Counted from the stretch's first letter, positions 14,115-24,829 are shown. The stretch: 39,234 nucleotides of DNA from Alphaproteobacteria bacterium (GCA_028281265.1 JANQKE010000133.1:1-39234); one strand, 5' to 3'. The notes: generated by a model not told the origin, from the sequence alone. Translations and numbers: made by a program.

Positions 14115-15641
14115 ATGGATATCCTGGCGTTGCTGGCGCAGGGCTTCGCGGTCGCCCTGAGCCCGCTCAATATCGGCCTTCTGCTGCTGGGCTGCTTCTT
14201 CGGCACGCTGGTCGGCTCCCTGCCCGGGATCGGCCCGATCAACGGCGTGGCGATCCTGCTGCCGCTGGCCTACTCGATCGGCCTGCCGGCGGAATCGGCG
14301 ATCATCCTGCTGGCCGGCGTCTATTACGGCGCCGAGTATGGCGGGCGCATCTCCTCGATCCTGCTCAACGTCCCCGGGGACGCCAGCGCGGTGATGACCA
14401 CGCTGGACGGCCATCCCATGGCCAAGCGCGGGGAGGCGAGCCGGGCGTTGGCCCTGTCGGCGATGGCCTCGTTCATCGGCGGCACCTCGGCGCTGGTCCT
14501 GATGACCATCTTCGCGCCGCTGCTGGGACGGGTCGCGGTCGGCTTCGGCCCGCAGGACTACGTCGCCCTGATGGTGTTCGCCTTCGCATGCCTGGCGACC
14601 CTGGTCGGCTCCCGCCCGCTCAAGACCCTGATCGGCGTGCTGATCGGGCTGATGCTGGCGATGGTCGGCATCGATGGCGGCACCGGGGTGATGCGCTTTA
14701 CCTTCGGCATCCCCAACCTGTTCGACGGGGTCGAGTTCCTGGTGGTGGTGATCGGCCTGTTCGCGGTCAGCGAGGCGCTGCTGATGCTGGAGACCTGGTC
14801 GGGCAAGCGGATCGCCGACGTCCCGATCGCCAAGGGGGCGGTCAAGCTGGGGGAGATCCTGCGCTATCGGCTGCTGATGCTGCGCGCGGCGGTGATCGGC
14901 TTCTTCATCGGGGTGCTGCCGGGCACCGGGGCCTCGATCGCCTCGGCCGTCGCCTACGGGGTGGAGAAGCGCCTCGCCCAGGGCGAGGACGACCGGTTCG
15001 GCAAGGGCGACCCGCGCGGCCTGGTCGCCCCCGAAACCGCCAACAACGCCGCGGCCGCCGGGGCGATGGTGCCGATGCTGACCCTGGGTATCCCGGGCAG
15101 CGGCACGACGGCGATCCTGCTGGGCGCGCTGCTGCTGTTCAACGTCACCCCGGGGCCGCTGATGTTCGAGCAGCGGCCCGAGCTCGCCTGGGGCCTGATC
15201 GCCTCGATGTATCTCGGCAATGTGGCGCTGCTGATCCTCAACCTGCCGCTGGTCGGCGTGTTCGCCCGGCTGCTGTCGGTGCCGCGGGCCTATCTGGTGC
15301 CGCTGATGGTGGCGTTGACCTTCATCGGGGTGTTCTCCCTCTACGGGGCGACCTTCGATCTGGGGATGATGATCGTGCTGGGCTTCTTCGGCTATCTGCT
15401 GCGCAAGATGGGCTTCACCCTGGCGCCGGTGATCCTGGGCCTGGTGCTGGGGGCCCTGTTGGAGACCAATCTGCGCCGGGCGCTGTCGATCAGCGACGGC
15501 GACTGGTCGATCCTGGTCAGCACGCCGACCGGGGTCGTCTTCTGGATCGGCGCGGCCCTGGTGGCGGTCAGCCCGTTCGTCCTCAAGGCCCTGGCGCACA
15601 GGCGCAAGATCGCTTCGCTGCCGGTCAAGGACGACGAATGA
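14115..15641 (+). CDS. tctA: Tripartite tricarboxylate transporter large permease TctA
   Basis: A 508-aa polytopic membrane protein with about 12 hydrophobic segments. The TctA signatures are GTLVGSLPGIGPINGVAILLP (about residues 29-49, here in part), YYGAEYGGRISSILLNVPGD and, in the second half, PGTGASIASAVAYGVEK and LGIPGSGTTAILLGALL. ATG 14115 begins the first helix; an open frame upstream overlaps tctB and is not used. The stop overlaps the start of the next gene (ATGA). Transport is expected to be Na+ or H+ coupled from family knowledge. Confidence 0.93.
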   Translation: MDILALLAQGFAVALSPLNIGLLLLGCFFGTLVGSLPGIGPINGVAILLPLAYSIGLPAESAIILLAGVYYGAEYGGRISSILLNVPGDASAVMTTLDGHPMAKRGEASRALALSAMASFIGGTSALVLMTIFAPLLGRVAVGFGPQDYVALMVFAFACLATLVGSRPLKTLIGVLIGLMLAMVGIDGGTGVMRFTFGIPNLFDGVEFLVVVIGLFAVSEALLMLETWSGKRIADVPIAKGAVKLGEILRYRLLMLRAAVIGFFIGVLPGTGASIASAVAYGVEKRLAQGEDDRFGKGDPRGLVAPETANNAAAAGAMVPMLTLGIPGSGTTAILLGALLLFNVTPGPLMFEQRPELAWGLIASMYLGNVALLILNLPLVGVFARLLSVPRAYLVPLMVALTFIGVFSLYGATFDLGMMIVLGFFGYLLRKMGFTLAPVILGLVLGALLETNLRRALSISDGDWSILVSTPTGVVFWIGAALVAVSPFVLKALAHRRKIASLPVKDDE

Positions 15642-16528
15642 CCGCCGCCGATCCAAGCCCGTCCCCCGGCGCGGCGCTGCGCCGCGCCGTCGCGGCACGG
15701 GAGGGGCTGCTGGTCCCGGGGGTGATGAACGCCCTGGCCGCCCGGGTGGCCGACGATCTCGGCTTCGCGGCGCTCTACATCACCGGGGCCGGGGTGGCCA
15801 ACGCCCATCTGGGCCTGCCCGACGCGGCGTTCCTGTCCCTGGCGGAGCTGTGTGACCATGTCGCCGCGATCCGGGAGGTGACCGACCGGCCGCTGATCGT
15901 CGATGCCGACACCGGTTTCGGCAACGCGGTCAACACCTGGCACACGGTGCGGCGGCTGGAGCGGGCGGGGGCGGCCGCGATCCAGCTCGAAGACCAGGTG
16001 ATGCCCAAGCGCTGCGGGCATTTCGACGGCAAGGCGGTGATCCCGGCCGCGGAGATGGCCGAGAAGGTGCGGGCGGCCTGCGAGGCCCGGCGCGACCCGG
16101 ACCTCCTGATCGTCGCCCGCACCGATGCCTATGCCGGCGAGGGGCTGGAAGCGGCCCTGGCCCGGGCCGAGGCCTATATCGCCGCCGGCGCCGACATGAC
16201 GTTCCTGGAGGCGCCCAGACGCGCGGGCGAGATCGCCGAGATCGTCCGCCGGCTGCCGGTGCCGCAGCTCGTCAACATGGTGATCGGCGGCAAGACCCCG
16301 CCGGTCGACCACGCGATCTTGCGCGACCTCGGGGTCGGGATGGTGCTGTACGCCAACGCCGCCCTGCAAGGGGCGATCCTGGGCATGCAGCGGGCGCTGG
16401 CCGCCCTCAAGGAAGGCGGCACGCTGACCGAGGCCGACGGGCTGGTGGCCAGCTTCGCCGAGCGCCAGCGTCTGGTCGGCAAGCCCCTGATCGATGCGCT
16501 GGAGAACCGTTACACCGGTTTGCGCTGA
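15638..16528 (+). CDS. Isocitrate lyase/PEP mutase family protein
   Basis: A 296-aa alpha/beta-barrel enzyme. The metal and catalytic segments are visible: DADTGFGN (Asp pair), AIQLEDQVMPKRCGHFDGK (the KRCGH loop carries the catalytic Cys) and the later VARTDA. Sub-family is uncertain: methylisocitrate lyase, oxaloacetate decarboxylase and carboxyphosphonoenolpyruvate mutase all look like this. The KRCGH loop fits a lyase. Because its ATG overlaps the tctA stop, it probably acts on the imported carboxylate or its first product. This hints that the tct substrate is a branched C4-C7 carboxylate. Confidence 0.87.
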   Translation: MTAADPSPSPGAALRRAVAAREGLLVPGVMNALAARVADDLGFAALYITGAGVANAHLGLPDAAFLSLAELCDHVAAIREVTDRPLIVDADTGFGNAVNTWHTVRRLERAGAAAIQLEDQVMPKRCGHFDGKAVIPAAEMAEKVRAACEARRDPDLLIVARTDAYAGEGLEAALARAEAYIAAGADMTFLEAPRRAGEIAEIVRRLPVPQLVNMVIGGKTPPVDHAILRDLGVGMVLYANAALQGAILGMQRALAALKEGGTLTEADGLVASFAERQRLVGKPLIDALENRYTGLR

Positions 16529-18513
<1,985 letters not shown>

Positions 18514-18699
18514 CGGGTGGAACGGTGCCGTACGGGGACTGGCCAGCGACGCCGACGGGCGCTAGAAGATCGACTTGCTGCTCTTTTCCGACCGCGTGCC
18601 GGGGACCCCCGGTTCGCAGGCCGGCGGATGCGATCGGGGGGTGCCGACCAGGCATCTCGCGACGGGCCGACGCCGGCCGTTTCCAGGATAGCGGCAGTC

Positions 18700-19914
18700 A
18701 TGTCTCCGATCCGGTACCTGTTTGTCGGCCTGTTCGCCGCCTATACTGGCCTGATGGCCGCCAACCCGGTGTTCCCGCCCTTGGCCCGGGATCTCGGCCT
18801 GGCGGAGTGGCAGGCCGGCCTCATCATCTCTGTGGCAGCCCTGTCCCTGGCACTGAGCAGCCCGTTCTGGGGCGCCCGGAGCGAACGGTACGGCCGCCGG
18901 TCCGTCTTCGTGCTGGGGTTGATCGGGTTCGGCCTCGCCCTGGGCGTCTTCGCGGCGATGACGCATCTCGGCCTTGCCGGGGTGGTCGTCGGCATCCCCC
19001 TGCTGATCCTGCTGATCCTCAGCCGGTCCGCCCTGGGGGCGCTGATGGGGGCCGCAGCGGTGGCCGGTCAGGCCTGGGTCGCCGACACCACGACCGCGGA
19101 GACCCGTAGCGCCGGCATGGCCACGCTCGGGGCGGCCAACGGGCTGGGCCTGGTGGCGGGGCCGGCCGTGGCGACCGCGCTGGTCGGTTTCGGGCTTCTG
19201 GCGCCGCTTTATGCCGGGGCGGCGCTGGTCGTGGCGGTCGGCTTGGTGATGGCCTGGCGGATGCCGTCGAGCGCCCCGCCCGCCCCGCCCGAGACGGCGG
19301 TGCGGCTGCGCCCCTGGGACGGCCGGGTGGCGCCGTTCCTGCTGATCGGGCTGGTCGCGGTGGTGGCGATCGTGCTGCTGCAGATCACGATCGGCTTCTT
19401 CTTCATCGACCGGTTCGGGCTGACATCGACGGATGCCGCCCGGGTCAGCGGCATCGCCTTCTTCGCCGTCGGCATCGTCCTGGTGGCGACCCAAGGGGTG
19501 TTGGTCCGGCGCATGGCCTGGTCGCCCCGGACCCTGATCGGTGCGGGCCTGCCGGTGATGACGGCCGGTATGGCCCTGCTGGTCGGCGCCGGGGCGCCTT
19601 GGGTGGTCGTGGTCGCGTTCGTCGTGATGGGGGTCGGCGCCGGCTTGATCTTCCCGGGCTACATGGCCGGCGCGACCTTGGCGGTCGGGCCGCAGGAGCA
19701 GGGCGCCATCGCCGGCCTGAACGTCGCCGCCAACGGGGTCGGGGCGGTGATCGGTCCCCTGCTGGGCGCCGGCCTGTACGAGCTGGCGCCCGCTCTGCCC
19801 TATCAGGCCTGCCTTGTCCTTCTGGCCGCGTTGACCGTGTTCGGCTGGCTGCATCCCCGGATCCGGCAGGCCCAGGGCGCGGCGGCCGCGACCGTGCCGG
19901 CCGGCGACGACTGA
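18700..19914 (+). CDS. MFS transporter
   Basis: A 404-aa major facilitator with 12 predicted membrane helices. It carries the cytoplasmic loop motif between helices 2 and 3 (GARSERYGRRSVF) and a motif-C-like glycine-rich helix 5 (GAANGLGLVAGPAVATALVG), which marks drug/proton antiporters. The protein therefore looks like an exporter of the DHA1/TetA type. A role with the pyrimidine gene upstream is possible but not supported by sequence. ATG 18700 is the first Met before helix 1; the ribosome site is weak (AGGA, 11 bp upstream). Confidence 0.85.
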   Translation: MSPIRYLFVGLFAAYTGLMAANPVFPPLARDLGLAEWQAGLIISVAALSLALSSPFWGARSERYGRRSVFVLGLIGFGLALGVFAAMTHLGLAGVVVGIPLLILLILSRSALGALMGAAAVAGQAWVADTTTAETRSAGMATLGAANGLGLVAGPAVATALVGFGLLAPLYAGAALVVAVGLVMAWRMPSSAPPAPPETAVRLRPWDGRVAPFLLIGLVAVVAIVLLQITIGFFFIDRFGLTSTDAARVSGIAFFAVGIVLVATQGVLVRRMAWSPRTLIGAGLPVMTAGMALLVGAGAPWVVVVAFVVMGVGAGLIFPGYMAGATLAVGPQEQGAIAGLNVAANGVGAVIGPLLGAGLYELAPALPYQACLVLLAALTVFGWLHPRIRQAQGAAAATVPAGDD

Positions 19915-20340
19915 GCGGCCCCCGGCCGTCCCGCCGGACGGGCAGCCTTGCGGCTATCCAGTTCGACAAGCGGCTGTCGGAGCGACCGGCACCGAAAAAC
20001 GGCGCGGATTGCTCCAACATCCTAAAGACCGCTCCGAGGATATGCGGCCGTCATGGCCGCGCCGCCGCCGCTCGTGTCGCGCCGGCTGTCCAGGATCTCG
20101 ATATGGGTCATGGGACCCTCTCCGTGACGGGCGGCCGAGAGACTTTCTCGACCTCCAAGCCCGTTACGGCAAAGCCGTGATCCTCTCGCTCTTGGGGGCG
20201 TTTGCGGGTTCTCCCTGAAGAAGGGGGCGGCCGAAATCGTGGCTCGGCTGCAGGGAAAAGCTCCTCCCTCCCGCTTCCTCATCGAAGGGCGACTTGAAAA
20301 CCGTCAGAAAATCGCTTTCTTTTCTGACAGGAGGAAGACC
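19915..20340. other. Intergenic region before the abiE locus
   Basis: A CCGTCC/GGACGG hairpin just after the MFS stop (19929-19944) may end that transcript. The rest has no convincing gene. A 29-codon minus-strand frame starting MTHIEILDSRRD near 20108 has a fair ribosome site but no other support. The last 50 bp contain the abiE operator (20303-20328). Confidence 0.4.
20303..20328. promoter_or_regulatory. Inverted repeat GTCAGAAAA-N8-TTTTCTGAC, abiE operator
   Basis: The perfect 9-bp arms (20303-20311 and 20320-20328) flank an 8-bp spacer. The right arm touches the ribosome site (AGGAGGA, 20329-20335) of the AbiEi gene. AbiEi antitoxins are known to bind inverted repeats in front of their own operon and repress it, so this is the probable autoregulatory site. 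A TTGAAA at 20294-20299 could be the -35 element. Confidence 0.65.
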
Positions 20341-20934
20341 ATGAACCGCTTGACCGATCAGATCATGACGTACGCGCAAGGCTTGCCCGAGGGCGAGCCG
20401 ATCGCGGCGAAGAGCCTGCTTCACCTCGGCAAACGCGCTGCGGTGGACCAGGCGCTGTCGCGCCTCGCCGGACGCGGGAAGCTGATCCGCGCCGGCAGGG
20501 GCGTCTATCTGCGTCCGGTTGAAGGTCGGTTCGGTGTGCGAACGCCGTCTGTCGAGCGGGCCGTGGGCGCGCTTGCGAAACAGCGCGGCGAGGTGATCGT
20601 ATCCACCGGCGCGGCTGCCGCGAACACACTCGGACTGACGACGCAGGTGCCTGTTCGATCCGTGTTCCTGACATCGGGTCGTAGCCGCACCATGACGCTT
20701 GGCAAGCAAGTCGTGGAGCTGCGCCATGCGCCGCGCTGGCAGTTGACGCTGGCGGATCGGCAGGCTGGTGAGGCGGTGCGTGCGCTGGCCTGGCTGGGGC
20801 CTGAGAAGGCTGACATGGCGCTCGAAACGCTCAAACGAAAACTGCCGACGAGCGCATTCGAGGACTTGGTGGCGGCCGCTCCGCAGTTGCCGACCTGGCT
20901 CGCGCAAAGCGTGAGCAAGGCCGCGCATGGGTGA
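20341..20934 (+). CDS. abiEi: AbiEi-type antitoxin/transcriptional regulator (DUF6088)
   Basis: A 197-aa protein of the type IV antitoxin group. Residues 1-70 look like a winged helix (DQALSRLAGRGKLIRAGRGVYLRP). The rest carries the DUF6088 features VSTGAAAANTLGLTTQVPVRSV, TSGRSRTMTLGKQVVELRHAP (in part) and the C-terminal LPTWLAQSVSKAAHG. It would repress the operon and counter AbiEii, without direct contact in type IV systems. ATG 20341 sits 5 bp after AGGAGGA. The toxin ORF begins 8 bp before its stop. It is intact, whereas the toxin is broken. Lower GC than the neighbours suggests transfer. Confidence 0.85.
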   Translation: MNRLTDQIMTYAQGLPEGEPIAAKSLLHLGKRAAVDQALSRLAGRGKLIRAGRGVYLRPVEGRFGVRTPSVERAVGALAKQRGEVIVSTGAAAANTLGLTTQVPVRSVFLTSGRSRTMTLGKQVVELRHAPRWQLTLADRQAGEAVRALAWLGPEKADMALETLKRKLPTSAFEDLVAAAPQLPTWLAQSVSKAAHG

Positions 20935-22058
20935 TGTCTTTTTTGAGCTTTCCGCTCAAGACCGCCGCGACGCTTTGGGTGTCGCGGCGGATCGATCCGG
21001 CCGCCCGGTGCACCTGCTCGAAAAAGACGTCTGGGTCGTCTGGGCGCTGGCGACGTTATATGGCTCGCCGCTTGGGGAGCATCTGGTGTTCAAGGGCGGC
21101 ACGTCACTGTCCAAAGCCTATGGCGTCATCCGTCGGTTTTCGGAGGATGTGGATCTGACCTACGATATTCGGGCACTTGCCCCCGACCTCGTGGAGGCCG
21201 AGGGCGATGCTCTCCCGCAAACACGCAGTGAGGAAAAGCGCTGGTCGAAAGCGGTGCGCGCGCGTTTGCCCAAATGGGTCGAAGCAGAGGTCGCCCCGAT
21301 ATGCGCGAGCGCCATCGGAGACGACAGGCTCCCCGCCAAGATACGGGCGGAGGGCGATAAGCTCCTCATCGACTACGAGGCGCTCGCGATGGGCTCGGGC
21401 TACGTCGCCCCGCATGTGATGTTGGAGTTCGGCGCGCGGGCGACGGGGGAGCCGGCCAGTCTTCGCCGGGTCATGTGTGATGCGGCTAGATCAACCTGCG
21501 TTCAGATGGCCTCATCTGAACGCAGATAAGTTGATCTATTTCAAAGATTTAGAGCATCTTATCTGTGTCCGTTAGGACGCAGGATGCTCTAGCGCCATCG
21601 AGGGGGTGGTCTTTCCGGTCGCGGTACCGCGCGTCATGCACGCCGAGCGGACGTTTTGGGAGAAGGCGACCGCCATTCACGTCTTCTGCTTGCAGGAGCG
21701 ATTGCGCGGTGATCGTTTCTCGAGGCATTGGCATGACGTCGCCCGGCTTGACGAGGCCGGGTTTGCGACGACGGCGATAGCGGATCGTGCGCTTGCCAGG
21801 GCCGTCGCCAAACACAAAGGCATGTTCTTCGCGGAGAAATCGGCTGACCGAACGCCAATCGATTACACCGCCGCCGTTGAGGGCGATCTCCATCTCGTCC
21901 CGAGCGGTGGTGCCTTTGAGGCGCTGAAGAATGACTATGCACGGATGGTCGAGGACGGATTGCTTTTGGAAGATGCAGAGCCGTTCGAGCGGTTGATGGA
22001 GAAATGCGCCGACTTGGCGAGGCAAGCCAATCAGGCGGGCGACGACCGATGCGTTTGA
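20927..22058 (+). pseudogene. abiEii: AbiEii nucleotidyltransferase toxin, split by a two-hairpin element
   Basis: The 5' part (20927-21485) encodes the nucleotidyltransferase core: EKDVWVVWALATLY, then FKGGTSLSKAYG (GGTS, residues 57-60) and FSEDVDL (D74 and D76), the catalytic motif of AbiEii. After VMCDAA the frame enters a 105-bp element and stops at 21529, giving a 200-aa product. The rest of the protein resumes at 21594 in another frame (AIEGVVFPVAVPRVMHAERTF, in part, then WEKATAIHVFCLQ) and runs to 22058. Joined, the halves would give about 340 aa, close to the family length. Active-site residues remain in the truncated form, so residual activity cannot be excluded. AbiEii toxins transfer nucleotides to RNA. 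Confidence 0.85.
21487..21591 (-). mobile_element. Two-hairpin MITE/BIME-like element inside abiEii
   Basis: In plus-strand order it is hairpin B (21487-21538, ends TAGATCAAC and GTTGATCTA), an AT-rich spacer (21539-21549) and hairpin A (21550-21591, ends TAGAGCATC and GATGCTCTA). This is inverted relative to the copies near parDE. It is flanked by CTAG on both sides. Removing it restores the reading order of a complete AbiEii protein, which is direct evidence of insertion into a once intact gene. The element is too short to encode a transposase. Confidence 0.85.
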
Positions 22059-22249
22059 AAGCAAGTCTGCCTGGGCATCTATCATCTATGACGACGGGTG
22101 CGACGCCGCCGAGGAGACCGAAAATCGGTCACCTTTGTGTGCGTTGAGGGGTTTACCCAGAACGCTGAGGTGATCCAACGCAAGGCGGTCCCGGTGTCGC
22201 TGCCGGATACCATCTACCGGGGACCGTCGACCGCGCGAGGAGGACCGTG

Positions 22250-22771
22250 ATGACACCGACCGATCCGAAGCCCCATTGGGCCGCCGCGGACATCGCGGCC
22301 GTGCCCGAGACCGAAATCCGGCATCCCTGGAACCCCGACGCCCAGGTGTTCGTCAAACCGCTGGCGATGGCGGCCGGGCTGTCCCGGGTGGTGCTGACCC
22401 TCGGCCGGCTGCCGCCGGGCAAGGACAGCTTCGCCTACCATTGCCATGAGCGGGACGAGGAGTTCCTGTACATCCTGTCGGGGCGCGGCCGGGCGGAGAT
22501 CGGCGACCGGACCGTCGAGATCGGTCCCGGCGACTTCATGGGGTTCCCCGCCCCGGGCGTGGCCCACAACCTCACCAACCCCTATGACGAGGATCTGGTC
22601 TATCTGATGGGCGGGGAACGCTCCGGCTTCGATATCGGCCACTTCCCCAAGCTCGGCCGGCGCATCGTCTTCGGCCCCACCGGCGTCTACGGCGTGGACG
22701 ACAGCGCGCTGACGCCGATGACCTTGGCCGACTGGATGCCCGCGGCGCGGGCGGGGGACGGGCCGTCCTGA
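22250..22771 (+). CDS. Cupin-domain protein
   Basis: A 173-aa single-domain cupin. The two cupin motifs are visible: a metal-binding YHCHERDEEFLYILSGRG (His, His, Glu, residues about 64-81) and GPGDFMGFPAPGVAHNL (final His). Cupins of this size are metal-dependent dioxygenases, isomerases or sugar-binding proteins, and nothing here decides between them. GAGGAGGA five bases before ATG 22250 is a strong ribosome site. The next gene starts 28 bp downstream on the same strand. Confidence 0.8.
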   Translation: MTPTDPKPHWAAADIAAVPETEIRHPWNPDAQVFVKPLAMAAGLSRVVLTLGRLPPGKDSFAYHCHERDEEFLYILSGRGRAEIGDRTVEIGPGDFMGFPAPGVAHNLTNPYDEDLVYLMGGERSGFDIGHFPKLGRRIVFGPTGVYGVDDSALTPMTLADWMPAARAGDGPS

Positions 22772-22799
22772 GCCGGGGTCGACCGGAACTGCCGTCGGC

Positions 22800-23579
22800 A
22801 TGCGCCGCTTCCCGCCCGAGCGGATCGTCTGCCTGACCGAGGAGACGGTCGAGACCCTGTATCTGCTGGGGGAGGCCGACCGCATCGTCGGCGTGACCGG
22901 CTATGCCGTGCGGCCGGCACGGGTCCGCCGGGAGAAGCCGCGGGTCGGCGCCTTCACCTCGGCCGACATACCGAAGATCCTCGCGCTCGCGCCGGACCTG
23001 GTCCTGACCTTCTCCGACCTGCAGGCCGGGATCGCGGCGGATCTGGTCAAGGCGGGCGTGGCGGTGCACGCTTTCAACCAGCGCGACGTGGCCGGCATCC
23101 TGGCGATGATCCGCACGCTGGGCGCGCTGGTGGGTGCGGCCGACAGGGCCGGCCGTCTGGCGAGCGATTTCGAGCGCCGCCTGGCCGCCGTCGCCGGGGA
23201 CGCCGAGGGCCGGGCGCCGGTGCGGGTCTATTTCGAGGAATGGGACGACCCGCTGATCACCGGGATCGGCTGGGTGTCGGAGCTGATCGAGATCGCCGGC
23301 GGCCGGGACTGCTTCGCCCGCCTCCGCCACCATCAGGCCGCCAGGGATCGGATCGTTCCGCCCCGGGCGGTGGTCGAGGCGGCGCCGGACGTGATCCTGG
23401 CGTCCTGGTGCGGCAAGAAGGTGAGGCCCGAGCGGATCGCCGGACGGCCCGGCTGGAACGCCATCCCGGCGGTCGCCACCAACCGGATCGTGGAGATCAA
23501 GTCCCCGCTGATCCTGCAGCCGGGTCCGGCCGCCCTGGGCGACGGTCTCGATGCGATCGTGGAGGCTCTCACTCTTTGA
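22800..23579 (+). CDS. Cobalamin-binding-like ABC substrate-binding protein, C-terminus altered by a repeat
   Basis: A 259-aa BtuF/FepB-like fold protein. Its N-terminus RIVCLTEETVETLYLLGEADRIVGVTGYA and the segment APDLVLTFSDLQAGIAADLVKAGV (in part) are typical, as is GWVSELIEIAGG. It has no signal peptide, as in a group of proteobacterial proteins annotated cobalamin-binding that are not obviously periplasmic. The last five residues and the TGA stop come from the degenerate repeat beginning at 23565, so the natural C-terminal helix is probably cut short. It follows the cupin gene by 28 bp, with no clear functional link. Confidence 0.75.
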   Translation: MRRFPPERIVCLTEETVETLYLLGEADRIVGVTGYAVRPARVRREKPRVGAFTSADIPKILALAPDLVLTFSDLQAGIAADLVKAGVAVHAFNQRDVAGILAMIRTLGALVGAADRAGRLASDFERRLAAVAGDAEGRAPVRVYFEEWDDPLITGIGWVSELIEIAGGRDCFARLRHHQAARDRIVPPRAVVEAAPDVILASWCGKKVRPERIAGRPGWNAIPAVATNRIVEIKSPLILQPGPAALGDGLDAIVEALTL

Positions 23580-23637
23580 AGTCGATCATCTTACCTGTGG
23601 TCAGAGGAGTCCTTCCGACCGCAGGTAAGGTGATCCA
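23565..23637. repeat. Degenerate copy of the two-hairpin element
   Basis: GCTCTCACTCTTTGAAG (remnant of A plus spacer) is followed by a hairpin B variant whose arms (GATCATCTTACCTGTGGTC and its partner ending GGTGATC) pair with two mismatches. It supplies the stop codon of the gene on its left and separates it from the convergent 38-aa gene on its right. Like the copy at 7931-8002 it lies between convergent genes and could act as a terminator. Confidence 0.7.
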
Positions 23638-23660
23638 GACCGCACCCGGACGGACGAAGG

Positions 23661-23777
23661 TCAGTCCTTGGCGGTCACGCCCATATAGACGGCGAACACG
23701 AACAGCACCGGGATCGCCACGATCACGCCGAGCTGGATCAGGTCGAGGCCGAGGAAGATCTTTTCGTCAATCGCCAT
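23661..23777 (-). CDS. 38-aa single-pass membrane peptide downstream of livF
   Basis: The ORF starts at ATG 23777 after GGAGAACCCCC and stops at TGA 23661-23663. The product begins MAIDEKIFLGLDLIQLG, continues with a clear hydrophobic helix (about residues 13-34) and ends VTAKD. I do not recognise a family. It lies 60 bp after the livF stop on the same strand, so it is probably the last gene of the SBP-livF operon. The size and single helix fit a small regulator or stabiliser of a membrane complex. The coding evidence is the ribosome site, the position and the sharply hydrophobic composition. Confidence 0.55.
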   Translation of the reverse strand: MAIDEKIFLGLDLIQLGVIVAIPVLFVFAVYMGVTAKD

Positions 23778-23837
23778 GGGGGTTCTCCAGTTCAGGGATC
23801 GCCGGGTGAGCCAACATCCGTTACACGGTCACCGTGA

Positions 23838-24674
23838 TCACAGCCAGCGTTTCCGCCGCTTGAAGGATTTGAGGTTCTTGAAGCTCCGGCGGTGGCCGTC
23901 CCCACCGCCAAGGTAGAACTCCTTGACGTCCTCGTTGTTGATCAGGTCGTCCGCCGGTCCGTCGAGCACGACCTTACCGTTCTCCATGATGTAGCCGAAG
24001 GCGGCGGCCTTCAGCGCCATGCGCGCGTTCTGCTCGACCAGCAGGATGGTGATCCCCAGCTCCTCATTGAGCTTCCGGATGATCCCGAAGACCTCCTTGA
24101 CCAAGAGCGGCGACAGGCCCATCGACGGCTCGTCCATCAGGATCAGCCGCGGCTTGGCCATCAGCGCCCGGCCGATCGCCAGCATCTGCTGCTCCCCGCC
24201 GGAAAGGTAGCCGGCGAGGCCCGTCCGCTCCTTCAGCCGCGGGAAATAGCCGTAGACCATGTCGATATCGGCGTCGATCTGGCCGCGGTCGGTGCGGGTA
24301 TGGGCGCCCAGCCGCAGGTTCTCGGCCACCGTCATGTCCTGGATGATCCGCCGGCCTTCCATGACTTGGAAGATGCCCTTGCGGACGATCTCGCCCGGGT
24401 CGCGGCCGGTGATCTCCTCCCCGTCATAGGTGATGGTGCCGCGGGTCACCTCCCCATCCTCGGTCTTCAGCAGGCCCGAGATCGCCTTCAGGGTCGTCGA
24501 CTTGCCGGCCCCGTTGGCGCCGAGCAGGGCGACGATCCGCCCTTCCGGCACCTCCAGGCTCAGCCCGCGCAGGACGAGGATGATGTCGTTGTAGACGACC
24601 TCGATATTGTTGACCGCCAGCAGCAATGGGGCGGGGTCGGCCATCGGCGCCTGGGGGGCGAGCGAAGCGGTCAT
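23838..24674 (-). CDS. livF: Branched-chain amino-acid type ABC transporter ATPase (LivF family)
   Basis: A 278-aa ATPase. Walker A is GANGAGKST, the signature is LSGGEQQ, Walker B LILMDEPS, followed by LLVEQNARMAL, which is typical of LivF. The C-terminal tail (RRSFKNLKSFKRRKRWL) is basic and seen in a sub-group of LivF proteins. It would power uptake of an amino acid or related small acid bound by the SBP encoded just upstream. ATG 24674 is chosen because GAGGGA precedes it; a longer frame upstream is not protein-like. No permease (LivH/LivM) or LivG gene lies beside it. Confidence 0.9.
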   Translation of the reverse strand: MTASLAPQAPMADPAPLLLAVNNIEVVYNDIILVLRGLSLEVPEGRIVALLGANGAGKSTTLKAISGLLKTEDGEVTRGTITYDGEEITGRDPGEIVRKGIFQVMEGRRIIQDMTVAENLRLGAHTRTDRGQIDADIDMVYGYFPRLKERTGLAGYLSGGEQQMLAIGRALMAKPRLILMDEPSMGLSPLLVKEVFGIIRKLNEELGITILLVEQNARMALKAAAFGYIMENGKVVLDGPADDLINNEDVKEFYLGGGDGHRRSFKNLKSFKRRKRWL

Positions 24675-24829
24675 CGACGGGGTCCCTCGGTCATGGGCCG
24701 GCATCCCGGCCGGGCGGTCGGCGCGCCGGGAGAGCGGAAGGGCGCGATCGCCGGCCATCGCGATCCCGCCCTTCGAAGCGATCGACCGGTGCGCAGCGGC
24801 CTCCAGACCGCCGCGCACCGTCCGTCAGC

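Noticed and set aside
14588..15637. Long upstream extension in frame with the lyase gene
   Set aside because: It overlaps tctA in another frame and is Arg/Gly/Pro-rich; the real start is the ATG at 15638.
20022..20108. 29-codon minus ORF starting MTHIEILDSRRD
   Set aside because: Fair ribosome site but no recognisable sequence, no partner gene and no conserved features.
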